From Inia geoffrensis (lineage: Eukaryota; Chordata; Mammalia; Artiodactyla; Iniidae): 64,000 nucleotides of DNA. Below are positions 20,814 through 32,893 of this stretch, piece by piece. Position 1 is the first letter of the stretch. Each line of letters begins with the position of its first letter. The position numbers and the translations under genes are program-made. The notes under the pieces are model-generated. The model was not told where the DNA came from. It ran no database searches and saw only the letters and a program-made list of their open reading frames with translations. The stretch lies in contig CM070899.1 of NCBI GenBank assembly GCA_036417435.1, positions 147,760,237 to 147,824,236 of the forward strand. The letters are read 5' to 3'.

Positions 20814-23800
20814 TGTATATCTTCTTTGGAGAAATGTCTATTTAGGTCTTCTGCCCATTTTTGGATTGGATTTTTTGATTTTTTTAGTATTGAGCTGCAT
20901 GAGCTGCTTGTATATTTTAGAGATTAATCCTTTGTCAGTTGCTTCATTTGCAAATATTTTCTCCCATTATGAGGGTTGCCTTTTCGTCTTGTTTATGTTT
21001 TCCTTTGCTGTGCAAAAGCTTTTAAGTTTCATTAAGTCCCGTTTGTTTATTTTTGTTTTTATTTCCATTTCTCTACGAGGTGGGTCAAAAAGGATCTTGC
21101 TGTGATTTATGGCATAGAGTGTTCTGCCTATGTTTTCCTCTAAGAGTTTGATAGTTTCTGGCCTTACATTTAGGTCTTTAATCTATTTTGATTTTATTTT
21201 TGGGTATGGTGTTAGGAAGTGTTCTAGTTTCATTCTTTTACATGTAGCTATCCAGTTTTCCAGCACCAATTATTGAAGAGGCTGCCTTTTCTCCACTGTA
21301 TATTCTTGCCTCCTTTATCAAAAATAAGGTGACCATATGTGTGTGGGCTTATCTCTGGGCTTTCTATTCTGTTCCATTGATCTATCATTCTGTTTTTGTG
21401 CCAGTACCATACTGTCTTGCTTACTGTGGCTTTGTAGTATAGTCTGAAGTCAGGGAGCCTGATTCCTCCAGCTCCGTTTTTCGTTCTCAAGATTGCTTTG
21501 GCTATTTGGGTTTTTTTGTGTTTCCATACAAACTGTGAAATTTTTTGTTCTAGATCTGTGAAAAATGCCAGTGATAGTTTGATAGGGATTGCACTGAATC
21601 TGTATATTGCTTTGGACAGTATAGTCATTTTCACAATGTTGATTCTTCCAATCCAGGAACATGGTATATCTCTCCATCTGTTTGTATCATCTTTAATTTC
21701 TTTCATGAGTGACTTATAGATTTCTGCATACAGGTCTTTTGTCTCCTTACGTAGGTTTATTCCTAGGTATTTTATTTTTTATTACCGTGGTAAATGAGAG
21801 TGTTTCCTTAATTTCTCTTTCATATTTTTCATCATTAATGTATAGGAATGCGAGAGATTTCTGTGCATTAATTTTTTATCCTGCAACCTTACCAAATTCA
21901 CTGATATGTTCTAGTACTTTTCTGGTGGCATCTTTAGTATTCCTCGTGTATAGTGTCATGTCATCTGCCAACAGTGACAGTTTTGCTTCTTTTCCAGTTT
22001 GAATTCATTTTATTTCTTTTTCTTTTCCTATTTCCATGGCTAAAACTTCCAAAACTATGTTGAATAATAGTGGTGAGAGTGGGCAACCTTGTCTTTTTCC
22101 TGATCTTAGAGGAAATAGTTTCAGTTTTTCACCATTGAGAACCATGTTGGCTGTGGGTTTGTCATATATATGGCCTTTATTATGTTGGGGTAGGTTCCCT
22201 CTATGCCTACCTTCTGGAGGGTTTTTTATCATAAATAGGTGTTGAATTTTGTGAAAAGCTTTTTCTGCATCTATTGAGATGATCATATGGTTTTTCTCCT
22301 TCAATTTGTTAATATGGTTTATCACATTGATTGACTGGCATATATTGAAGAATCCTTGCATTCCTGGGACAAAACCCACTTGATCATGGTGTGTGATCCT
22401 TTTCATGTGTGGTTAGATTCTGTTTGCTAGTATTTTGCTGAGGATTTTTGCATCTATGTTCATCAGTGATATTGGCCTGTAGTTTTCTTGTTTTGTGACA
22501 TATTTGTCTGGTTTTCGTATCAGGGTGATGGTGGCCTCATAGAATGAGTTTGGGAGTGTTCCTCCCTCTGCTATATTTTGGAAGAGTTTGAGAAGGATAG
22601 GTGTTACCTCTTCTCTAAATGTTTGAGAGAATTCGTCTATGAAACCATCTGGTACTGGGCTTTTATTTGTTGGAAGATTTTTAATCACAGTTTCAATTTC
22701 AGTGCTTGTGATTGGTCTGTTTACATTTTCTGTCTCTTCCTGGTTCAGTCTTGGAAGGTTGTACTTTTCTAAGAATTTATCTATTTCTTCCAGGTTGTCC
22801 ATTTTATTGGCATAGAGTTGCTTTGTAGTAATCTCTCATGATCCTTTGTATTTCTGCAGTGTCAGTTGTTACTTCTTTTTCATTTCTAATTCTGTTGATT
22901 TTAGTCTTCTCCCTTTTTTCCTTATGAGTCTGGCTAATGGTTTATCAATTTTGATTATCTTCTCAGAGAACCAGCTTTTAGTTTTCTTGATCTTGCTGTT
23001 GTTTCCTTCATTTCTTTTTCATTTATTTCTGACCTGATCTTTTTGATTTCTTTCCTTCTGCTAACTTTGGGGTTTTTGTTCTTACTCTAATTGCTTTAGG
23101 TGTAAGATTGGGTTGCTTATTTGATATTTTTCTTGTTTTTTGGGGTAGGGTTGTATAGCTATAAAATTCCCTCTTAGATCTGCTTTTGCTGCATCCCGTA
23201 GGTTTTGGGTCATCATGTTTTCATTGTCATTTGTTTCTAGGTATTTTTTGATTTCCCCTTTGATTTCTTCTTGGTTGTTTAGTAGTGTATTGTTGAGCCT
23301 CCATGTGTTTGTATTTTTTACAGTTTTTTTCCTGTAATTAATATGTAGTCTGATAACATTGTGGTCAGAAAAGATACTTGATATGATTTCAGTTTTCTTA
23401 AATTTACCAAGGCTTGATTTGTGACCCAAGGTATGATCTGTCCTGGAGAGTGTTCCACGTGCACTTGAGAAGAAAATGTATTCTGTTGTTTTTGGATGGA
23501 AAGTCGTATAAATATCAGTTAATTGCATCTGGTCTAATGTGTCATTTAAAGCTTGTGTTTCCTTATTTATGTTCATTTTGGATGATCTGTCTATTTGTGA
23601 AAGTGGGATGTTTAAATCCTCTAGTATTATTGTGCTGCTGTCAATTTCCTCTTTTATGACTGTTAGCATTTGCCTTGTATATTGAGGTGCTCCTATGTTG
23701 GGTGCATAAATATTTACAACTGTTATATCTTCTTCCTGGGTTGATCCCTTGATCATTATGTAGTGTTCTTCTTTGTCTCTTGTAATAGTCTTTGTTTTAA

Positions 23801-24047
23801 ACTCTCTTTTGTCTGATATGAGAATTGCTACTCCAGCTTTCGTTTGATTTCCATTCACGTGGAATATCTTTTTCCCTACCCTCACTTTCAGTCTGTATGT
23901 GTCCCTAGGTCTGAAGTGGGTCTCTTGTAGGCATCATATATACGGGTCTTGTTTTTGTATCCATTCAGCCAGTCTGTGTCTTTTGGTTGGAACATTTAAT
24001 CCATTTACACTTAAGGTAGTTATTGATATGTATGTTCATATTACCAT
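20814..24047 (-). pseudogene. L1 ORF2 (endonuclease/reverse transcriptase), broken
   Basis: The start is placed at the ATG complement 24045-24047, next to the conserved spacer before ORF2. The APE-type endonuclease is readable: QETH (complement 23916-23927), VNIYAPN, LEDLN in place of the usual GDFN, and SDHN. An in-frame TGA (complement 23934-23936) sits three codons before QETH. The reverse transcriptase keeps the IDAEKAF motif A and the ADDM motif C (complement 21957-21968). Open pieces lie at 23082-23885, 22413-22802, 22005-22406 and 21248-21706, separated by frameshifts. About 3.2 of the normal 3.8 kb remain, so the carboxy-terminal segment is absent. It would have performed target-primed reverse transcription. 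It is inactive now. Confidence 0.95.
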
Positions 24048-24105
24048 TTTCTTAATTGTTTTGGGTTTGTTATTGTAGGTCTTTTCCTTCTCTTGTGTTC
24101 CCTGC

Positions 24106-24983
24106 CTAGAGAAGTTGCTTTAGCATTTGTTGTAGAGCTGGTTTGGTGGTGCTGAATTCGCTTAGCTTTTGCTTGTCTGTAAAGTTTTTAATTTCTACCT
24201 CGAATCTGAATGAGATCCTTGCTGGGTAGAGTAATCTTGGTTGTGGGTTTTTCCCTTTCAATGTGTCCCATCACTCCCTTCGGGCTTGCGGAGTTCCTGC
24301 TGAAAGATCAGCTGTTAGCCTCATGGGGATTCCCTTGTATGTTATTTGTTGCTTGTCCCTTGTTCCTTTTAATATTTTTTCTTTGTGTTTAATTTTTGAT
24401 ACTTTGAGTAATATGTGTCTTGGCGTGTTTCTTCTTTGAATTTATCCTCTGTGGGACTCTCTCTGCTTCCTGGACTTGATTGACTATTTCCTTTCCTACT
24501 TTAAGGAAGTTTTCAACTGTAATTTCTTCAAATATTTTCTCAGACCCTTTCTTTTTTCTTCTTCTTCTGGGACGCCTATAATTTGAATGTTGATACGTTT
24601 AATATTGTCCCAGAGCTCTCTGAAACTGTCCTCAATTCTTTTCATTCTTTTTTCTTTATTCTGCTCTGTGACAGTTATTTCAACAATTTTATCTTCCAGG
24701 TCACTTATTCGTTCTTCTGCCTCAATTATTCTGCTATTTATTCCTTCCAGAGAATTTTTAATTTCATTTATTATGTTCCTCTTCATTGTTTACCCTTTAG
24801 TTTTTCTAGGTCTTTGTTAACCGCTTCTTGTATTTTCTCCATTCTGTTTCTGAGATTTTGGATCATTACTGTCATTACTCTGAATTCTTTTTCAGGTAGA
24901 CTGCCTATTTCTTCTTCATTTGTTTGGTCTGGTGGGTTTTTACCTTGCTCCGTCATCTGCTGTGTGTTTCTCTGTCTTCTCAT
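24106..24983 (-). pseudogene. L1 ORF1 (RNA-binding chaperone), broken
   Basis: The amino end is at 24983 (start MRRQRNTQQM) and the stop complement at 24106-24108. The open part 24783-24983 gives the amino-terminal region. Piece 24496-24786 holds the heptad-rich coiled coil that trimerises L1 ORF1 proteins, then an IQIIGVPEEE stretch at the start of the RRM. Further 3', GKEIVNQVQEAERVPQ-type residues are readable in another frame. About 290 codon-equivalents remain, slightly short for the family, with frame breaks between the pieces. Confidence 0.9.
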
Positions 24984-26960
24984 TTTGCTTACCTTTCTGT
25001 GTTTGGGGTCTCTTTTTCACAGGGTGCAATTTCCTAGTTCCTGTTGTTTTTGGTGTATGCCCCCAGTGGGTGAGGTTGGTTTAGTGGCTTGTGTAGGCTT
25101 CCTGGTACAGGGGACTGGTGCCTGTGTTCTGGTGGGTGAGGCTGGACCTTGTCCTTCTGTTTGGCAGAGCTGCATCCTGTGGTATGTTTTGGGGTGTTTG
25201 TGAGCTTAGTATGACTTTAGGCAGCCTCTTTGCTAATGGGTGGGTTTGTGTTATTGTCTCGCTAGTTGTTTGGCATGGGGTGTCGAGCACTGGAGCTTGC
25301 TGGCTGTCGGCTGGAGCTGGGTCTTTGTGTTGAGACAGGGATCTCTGGGAGAGCTCTTGCCGATTGTTATTACGTTCGGCCAGGAGGTCTCTGGTGGTCC
25401 AATATCCTGGACTAGACTCTCCCACCGTGGAGGCTCAGGCCCAACACCTGGCCAGAGCACCAAGACCCTGCCAGCTGCATGGCTCAGAAGAAGAAGAAAA
25501 AAAAGAACAGATAGAACCCCCCAAAAAATGGTACAAGAAAACTAAACAGAGAAAATCACACAAAGGAACATACACATGCACACTCACAAAAGAGGAAAAA
25601 GGAAGAGAGCAAACCAATAAACAACCCACCAATGATAATAAGTGCTAAAAACTAAACTAAGATAAACATGAAACCAAAAACAAATCAGATGCAGAAAGCA
25701 AACCCCAAGTCTACAGTTGTTCCCAAAGTCCACCGCCTCAATTTTGGGAACATTCATTGTCTATTCAGGTATTCCACAGATGCAGGGTTTATCAAGTTGA
25801 TTTTGGGGGTTTAATCTGCTGCTCCTAAGGCTGCACGGAAAAATTTCCCTTTCTCTTCTTTGTTTACACAGCTCCTGGGGTTCAGCTTTGGTTTTGGCCC
25901 TGCCTCTTTGTAGGCCACCCTCAGGCATCCTTCCCCTCCCAGACAGGAAGGGGTTAAAGCAGCAGCTGATTAGCACTCTCTTTCTCACTCAGGTCAGGGA
26001 GAGGGAGGGGTACAGTAGTCATAATTGGAACGCGGTATGAGCCTGTGGTGGCAGAGGCTGGCGTGACATTGCAGCTGCCTGAGGCATGCCATGTGTTCTC
26101 CCGGGGAAGTTGTCCCTGGATCATGGGACCCTGGCAGTGGAGTGCTGCACAGGCTCCCAGGGGGGCATGGGTAGTGATCTGCGCTTGCACACAGGATTCT
26201 TGGTGGCAGCGGCAGCAGCGTTAACAGTCCATGCCCGTTTCTGGAGTCCAAGATGATAGCTTCAGCCCGCGCCCATCTCTGGAGCTTGCTTAGGTGGTAC
26301 TCTGCCTTCTTTGGGCACATGGAGTAGGAAGCCCCTCTCCTCACGCACCCCAAAACAATGGTCTCTTGTCCCTCAGGCAGGTCCAGACCTTTTCCCAGAC
26401 TCCATCCTGGCTAGTTGTGGTGCACTAGCCCCCTTCAGGCTCTCTTCACGCAGCCAATCCGAGTCCTCTCCCTGGGTCTGACCTCCGAAGCCCGAGCCTC
26501 AGTTCCCAGCCCTCATCCGCCCTGGCAGGTGAGCAGACAAGCGTCTCGGGCTGGTGAGTGCTGGTCGGCACCGATCCTCTGTGCGGGAATCTCTCCACTT
26601 TGCCCACTGCGCCCGTCCTGCTATGTTCCCCTCTGTGGCTCTGAAGCCTCCCTCCCACCCCCTCCACCCATCCCCGTCTCTGCCAGTGAAGGGGCTTCCT
26701 AGGGTGTGGAAACTTTTCCCCCTTCACCTCCCTCCCAGAGTTGGAGGTCCCATCCGAATTCTTTTGTCTCTGTTTTTCCTTTTTTCTTTTGCCCTACCCA
26801 GGTATGTGGGGATTTTCTTGCCTTTTGGGAAGTCTGAGGTCTTCTGCCAGCATTCAGTAGGTGTTCTGTAGGAGTTGTTCCACGTGTAGATGTATTTTTG
26901 ATGTATTTGTGGGGAGGAAGGTGATCTCCATGTCTTACTACTCTGTCATATGGAAGGTGA
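24984..26960 (-). promoter_or_regulatory. L1 5' UTR with internal promoter
   Basis: About 2 kb upstream of ORF1, GC-rich toward its distal (5') part. L1 5' UTRs carry an internal RNA polymerase II promoter. The presence of nearly the whole UTR shows this insertion was not 5'-truncated. A C-rich stretch at 26648-26675 gives a G-quadruplex motif on the minus strand. The outer end near 26960 is approximate because no target duplication could be paired after the 3' loss. ORFs of about 70-120 codons inside are not credible genes. Confidence 0.85.
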
Positions 26961-28230
26961 CCTCAGTTTCTTTCTCTAAGATGGTATTCAGAGTTTCCCT
27001 GGGGTAACTGCTATGGAAACTTCTTAATTTTTTCTTCCAACCCTTTCCTCTCTCCCCTTTGTTGGCCCATTTCTTATTGAACTCCTTAATTCTGAACCTT
27101 ATATGCATATCGATGACTCTTGACTTACCCCTCTCTATAGTGGTAGGAAGGGTGGGTATAGGAGGGGTCTAGTGTCATCCTATTGTGACTAAACTTAGTG
27201 AAAGTTCCGTCTCTGGCCCAAACTATGCATCACTAGACTCAGATGGAGTGGAAGAGAAAGGGGAAGCCTGCCACATAGGACAAGCCAAAGATGACATTCA
27301 AAATAAGTAATAAAATAGGCAAATGTGGAGTATCATAAATTTAAGGAAAAAAGTAGACATAAAATGGAATAAATGTGTCCATTGGGTTTGTGGGAGCAAG
27401 TTCCTTGGTGAGAAAGATGGTCTTGTCCAAGGTTGGCTTTTTGTGCAAGAAGAGCTTGGAAGCAAAGAAATTCTAGCTATTTTCCATCCATTCAGTAGAT
27501 AATTGACGTGCTCCCACTAAGTGATATGTGCTGGGCTAAGCCTTGTATAGAGTGACAAACACCAGAGACATGGCCTTTTCTCCAATGGCAGTTACACTAG
27601 GTTAATAGGAAGAATTATATTATAAATTAATATTAGTTGACAACTATGATCTCAAAATTATTATTTTACAAATAAAGCACATCAGCAGTGTTAACACGGA
27701 GTAGGTAGGTACCCAAAGTTAATTATTTGGATCAGCTAAAGAAAGACTGAGGAAAGAAGGTATGAATAAAATTCAGAGACACTGAGGATCTGCTTATGTT
27801 TCTGGAAGATAACTATGGGGGAATAAAGTATAGGTAACCGCCAAAGTTAGGACTTCTAATCTTTTTCAAGACTCTGCAACTCCACAAAATAAAACAAACC
27901 AGCTTTGCCAAATCTTGAAAAACCATCAATCTGCGGAGAGATCTGAACAAGTTGGTTTTTAAAGAAAATTTTGTTTATATCAAATGACTCTGGACTTCTT
28001 AGGAATTTTCCTCAAAACCATTTTTTCCCCTAGTTATACCATTGCCAGAAAGAGGAGTTCTGAATGGACTATGGTTTTCATAATTTTATAAATTGTCTCC
28101 ATTTGATGATACTGAGTATGTGTATTAAGGCATGTTCTAGAGAAGTTAAGTGAGAAACATTGATAGTAGATGTTGATGTCCAATATAGAATTCTAAGTAT
28201 TTTGTGCTTTGACCTAATCTCTCCTCTTCA
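26961..28230. other. Mostly unique sequence
   Basis: A possible ancient LINE-like fragment lies at about 27490-27610 (TATGTGCTGGGCTAAGCCTT). No gene or RNA was recognised. Confidence 0.4.
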
Positions 28231-28324
28231 AGGCCTGGTATTTATAAGAATAGTATTAGCTTTTTGTGGAGCACTAGCCCAGTGATCTGCTACTTCCTTT
28301 CTCCAACAGAGACGGGAGAGGGGG

Positions 28325-28343
28325 CTATAAATCAGATGGCGGC
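28325..28343 (+). promoter_or_regulatory. TATA-like word next to YY1-like word
   Basis: CTATAAAT at 28325-28332 is directly followed by CAGATGGCGGC (28333-28343), close to the YY1 core ATGGCGGC. The following sequence is not CpG-rich and no ORF or splice donor supports a promoter. It is a motif match only. Confidence 0.25.
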
Positions 28344-29130
28344 ACCATTGCTTCTGCTCCAGGGCTGCACTGGGTTGTCATTTTGAGACATTTACTGAGC
28401 ACCATAGTTTCAAGAAACAGATTGAGATGCAGTCCCTTCTCCACAGTCCTGTGCCTTCATGGAACTGCCTTATTCTGTCCTTTCAATTCCTTTTTCTCCC
28501 TGTATTCATGTAATTCCCCCAACTTAGCTGGGTCCTGCTACCTATTCTGGCACAGCTTAGATGATCTCAATCCTGGTAAGTGACTTATGTGGCTGCTCAT
28601 TTTACGAGAACATCAGTAATAATTTCAGTTACTACTAACTGAGCACTGTGGGGTAGAGCTTAGGGGTCAGGTGATGAAAAGTTGAAAAAAGTACAAATCC
28701 TACTCTTAAACATTCCCAGTCTCTCTGACTGTCTCGTTCTACCCTTCCATTCTTATCATGGGTGGCTGTAGATGAGCTTGAGACATCAGTGGTCAAATCT
28801 GGCCTCTCCCAATCACCAGGTGTCATTGAACAAAGTATATAATTCAGTGAAGTCTCACTTATAGATGGGTTGTGGGAAAAACATAAGCTGATCCAGGTAA
28901 ACTGTTTTGCATGGGATCTAGCCCCAAATGCCCAATATAAGGCCCTATATAACAAAGGTTTTATTTTTTTTTTATCTCATTATCTCCCAGTACTCCCTAG
29001 TCACATGTTCTGAGCAGATTGGAACACTCCTTCACTCAGGGACTTGCTTTGTCCCTTTCCCTACTTTTTTATACCATTCACTTTATCAAGAATGACCTCC
29101 CCAGCCCCCCTCACTCCACTCAAGTCATCC
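28344..29130. other. Unique sequence
   Basis: ORFs of 66 and 106 codons have no recognised domain. No repeat was identified. Confidence 0.4.
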
Positions 29131-29306
29131 AGGGTTACTAGATTTAGCAAGTAAAAATACAGGACACCCAATTAATTGAATTTCAGAAAAGCAACAGATA
29201 ATGTTTTAGGATAAGTATTTCCCATGCAATATTTAATGGGATATATTTCTTCTAAAATTTTATCTATTTGTCTAAAAGTTAAATTTAACTGACTGTATGT
29301 TTTATC
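29131..29306. mobile_element. Palindromic MITE-like element
   Basis: It begins AGGGTTACTAGATTTAGCAA. A left half with AAAATACAGGACACCC and TTGAATTTCAG is mirrored by a right half ending GTTAAATTTAACTGACTGTA and TGTTTTATCC. The centre has AAGTATTTCCCATGCAATAT opposite TTAATGGGATATAT. This matches a common mammalian palindromic non-autonomous DNA element. I do not give a family name. Confidence 0.7.
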
Positions 29307-30774
29307 CAACAGCTCTCTCCCTCCCTCACTGCCTTTTGCCTACCAAACCTTATGTGTTATTTAAGTCTTGCTTAGGAGTGGCACCCTGAAATGTCTGTAG
29401 TGGCCAGGCTGGGAATGCTGCTAGGTGAAAGGGGCCTAGTGAGGATGCTGTAACTGGAAAGCACATGTAGGGCAGTGGCATCTCACCTCCAGCTGGTTGT
29501 TTCTGTGTGTGATGTGGAACTCATGTTGCTAGATGTTACTAATTTCCAAGAGTAGTTGGAAATTTATAAAATGAAGCATGTGTGATCTGCTAATATTTAA
29601 ATGTTGGAACTAGTTAAATATCTTAATAATTATCCATGGGTCACAAATTTGAAAACTCTGGCCAGGATAATGACCTTTTGTTTCCTGCATGCAGACTTTC
29701 TCTGAAAACCCACACTAGATATGGCATCCCTTTCAGGTGAACTCCATGGGTGGCTCCATTCTGATGGCTCAGTATTTATGGCCCTGTATGGCTGATCTTG
29801 ATTTTTTTCCAAGACTATCAACTCCAAGAAAGTAGGGAAATGTTCATCTTTTCTTCTCTAGGGTTTAGTATTTACTGCATTATCAGTTGAAAGAATGAAT
29901 GAATGGGTGAATACATGAATGAATGAGTAAATTTCAGTGTAGCCAGATTCAACTAAGATTATCAACAAGACCAAGAATAGGAGTTAAAAAACAGCAACAC
30001 TGAGGAAAGCACAGAAATCTATAGATTTTCAAACTATGACCAGACTTTACTACATACACATTCTTTTCAGGCATCATGAAATGAGTTGCATTCCTCATGC
30101 CTTATTCATTAAAGCAGCCGTGGCAGAGAGGTTGTATAAACAGAAGCAAGTCCAGTTTACATAGGGAGGATTTTTACATCGGTGCACACAGCCCAGGTGA
30201 GAACAGCCAATGGGACACTGAAGGGGCCTCTAGTAGGTGCCCTGGCCAGCTTTATCTCTGGAGTTTCAGCAGTAAATCTTGCTTTAGAAATAATTTAATT
30301 TTAAGTTCCTCAATATTAATAAAAGCATTAAGGACTGGTATAATAAAAGTTTATTGACTCATTTTCCACCATAATTTGCCTGTGATTCCTGTGTAGCCAT
30401 ATTATATTTTTATGAAATGGAAACACTGTGTTCCTAGGCTGCATAATAATGACAGTAAAAGAGTAAAAGATACTTTGAAAATCATTCATCAGGATCTGAG
30501 GCATTTTGGGTGAGGAAATTTAATACTCTTTTCATGGGGAATGCATAGAGTAATTTAAAAAAATAATAAGGGAATTTGCCCAACTGCGGAAATGCTAAGA
30601 AGAACATAATACACTTATGATTGGTTCATATATTATTTGGTTATGCACAAAAGTAGATCTCTTGTAAAAGTCTTCTTGATCATCAAGAAAGGAGAAATTT
30701 AGATTATGGTCAATAACCTGTCATCAAGGGCTAAATTGACATGTGTGATTGTCCTACCCCTGCTGTGGGATGGA
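29307..30774. other. Mostly unique sequence with a short (GAAT)n
   Basis: An imperfect GAAT array lies at about 29893-29935. The remainder has no repeat or gene I can support. Confidence 0.4.
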
Positions 30775-31010
30775 GAATTATAAAAATAATGATAACAGGA
30801 CTCATAGTAGTGAACGAGAGTTAAACGTTTACATTATTTCAGTCAGTGTGTGAAGCATTTTATAGACCATGATCTCATTTATTCCTCATGACCACCCTGT
30901 AAGATTGGTTTTCTTATTAGTGAGGAAATGGGTCCAGTATATTGCCCCAAGACACAAAACTAGTGAACAGCATTATTAATACTCTAAACCAAGATGGGGA
31001 ACCTACTCAC
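30775..31010 (-). mobile_element. MIR SINE, antisense
   Basis: Reverse complement of MIR: ATGATCTCATTTATTCCTCA, TGACCACCCTGTAAGATTGG and AGTGAGGAAATGGGTCC, then a decayed 5' end. It also contains the AT-rich terminal part near 30785. Confidence 0.75.
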
Positions 31011-31886
31011 CATGTATTTAACATGGCCTTTTGCTATAACACCGTAGCATGGATGCCTTAGGAATGGACCCAGGGAGCAGCAACCAACCTGCAAAACACT
31101 TTCATATGTGAGAGTGAAACCAAGGGGTTTTGGACTAAAGTACCTTTCATCAGGACATGAGATGCCAAGAGTTAAGTGGAATAATCAGGTATGGGAAACA
31201 AGCTCAAGAAACATCATGATCAACACAGTGACGGGAATGGACAACAGAGTCAGAGTTGTACATTAGAGTGTGGGTCAGGAACAGATGGAGTAAAGCCCTA
31301 ACCTTTACAATTAGAGATATAATTGATGACCAAGGCCAGCAACCATCTGACTACATGAACTCAAGAAAGATGATGTGCTCCAATCTAGCAGATGGAGGCT
31401 TGCTGGCATGGACTTGTTTTGTAAAGGGCTATCAGTGTGGTCACTGTGTCATGTGACTGTCTGTATTAAGTAGCTTTGAGACTGATGGTTGTTTATATAG
31501 GTTACTGGGATATTTGAATATGGATGTCACTGATCATTGATCCTTTAAACTACTGAAGTCAAAATCTGACTTTTTTTTTTTTCATATTGACCTAGTATTT
31601 TGTCTTTGGAGCTAAAATTTTTGACATCTCATGCTACAGAAAGGAAAAAAAAAAAAAAAATCCAACAACTCTCTCCAGTTTCTGCCCAAATAAGCTCTAT
31701 GGCCTTTGGAGCAGAGACAGGCACATAGAGTAGACTCCTTCCAATGGCTCATTCTGTTTAATTAATGACTTTGAGAACCATGGAAGATGACAGGAGGGTA
31801 GGTGTGCCAATAATATAGCTATGCTTGTAGGAGACTATCCAGGTACCTGTGCCAACAGGCTCCATCGTAAACCCTGAAAGGACCAA
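31011..31886. other. Unique sequence, nothing recognised
   Basis: Two short T and A runs at about 31570 and 31646-31660. No repeat family was assigned. Confidence 0.4.
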
Positions 31887-32252
31887 ATGACTAAATGGCA
31901 AGGTTCACACTTGTTAGAGGGGCATTGTACCTCTGCCATTGGAAGAGATGGGGCAGCTTCCCTTCCCCAGAATATAAACATGACAGCTGTCCAATCAAAG
32001 GGTCAGCTCACTGGATTGAACACATCATGGTGGAATTGGCAGGGGGAGTTAAGCCAGCCTCTTCTGCCTGTGGAGAGACACGCCCAGCAGGACAGCAACC
32101 GAGCAGCCAAGTGTCCAGCAGATGGCGGTGAGATCAGTCCTTGGAGAGGGCAGGATCAGAAGAGGTTAAAGAAAAGCTCAGGTCATGCTCTGAAGACCCC
32201 TGAGCATCAAAAGGAAAACAGTCAAATCCACAAGATCAGGGACAGATGGTAA
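31887..32252 (+). other. Unassigned ORF, 121 codons
   Basis: An open frame from ATG at 31887, basic and Gln-rich toward its carboxy end, with no domain or signal peptide that I recognise. A second frame is open over 31895-32131, which argues for locally low stop density rather than selection. The CTCF-like motif at 32115-32129 lies inside. It is most likely non-coding or an unrecognised old element. Confidence 0.2.
32115..32129 (+). promoter_or_regulatory. CTCF-like core motif
   Basis: CCAGCAGATGGCGGT matches the 15-bp CTCF core CCASYAGRKGGCRSY at every position, in forward orientation. CTCF binds such sites as an insulator and loop anchor, and orientation determines loop partners. The base before the core is T rather than the preferred G. 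Occupancy cannot be judged from sequence. Confidence 0.6.
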
Positions 32253-32893
32253 CATGACAGATAAAGCTTGGAACATTCCAGTAGCCTCAGGAACTGAGAA
32301 GGGAACAACGATCAAAGGTAATGGGGAGCAAAAGCTAGTTTAAGACAATTAGTGGCATGAAGCCAGGAGGCTATGCCTGGTTTTAATTGGGTACCAGCCA
32401 TGTAGTGTGTAATACTCAGCTGGATTTAAAAGCACATGGTTAGGTCAAGGAAAAAAAAATCTATCTTTGAATAGGCAGGAGCAGACTGGGCCAGCCCCAG
32501 AGCCATCATGCTTCAGTTGATACAAGCAGCCCACACTTATGGATCCAGCCAGCCCTCTGCAGCCCAAAGACTGAAACAATATCAGAGGCCCTTTGCTCCC
32601 TATGCCTTCATGGTCCCCCGATAACCAGATTCCATCTTTGGAAAAGGAGAGGGGAGGGAAAGAGCTCTAGTAGAGAGTTAAATTCTGAATTGATTGAGTT
32701 TTTTCCCCAACAGAGTTGTTTTTAACCCCTCCCCCAAAAGATAATTTAAACCAGAAAAATTTGAGATACCCCAACTTGAAAATTTAAGATTTTCCTTATC
32801 CAGTGTGATGGTGGGGAGTTGGGCGGGGGGCGCAGGTGTCTTTTTAGGAGCAATGTCTGAGCTGAAGGGTGAACAAATTTGTGACTCTACTCT
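32253..32893. other. Unique sequence, nothing recognised
   Basis: It includes a G-rich patch at about 32810-32832. No repeat or gene was supported. Confidence 0.4.

Larger units (their letters stand above)
20814..26960 (-). mobile_element. Near-full-length L1 lacking its 3' end
   Basis: About 6.1 kb of artiodactyl-type L1 on the minus strand, in the order 5' UTR (24984-26960), ORF1 (24106-24983), a short intergenic spacer, then ORF2 (24047 down to 20814). The end of ORF2, the 3' UTR and the poly(A) are missing, and the broken end is joined to a CHR SINE fragment. Internal stops and frameshifts show it cannot encode intact proteins. The long reading frames on the opposite strand are antisense shadows. 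Confidence 0.95.

Noticed and set aside
24583..25203. 206-codon plus-strand ORF
   Set aside because: Antisense of L1 ORF1 and 5' UTR. Its hydrophobic composition comes from reading the A-rich L1 coding strand backwards.
25954..26871. Several ORFs of 75-120 codons in GC-rich sequence
   Set aside because: They lie in the L1 5' UTR, where open frames arise from composition.
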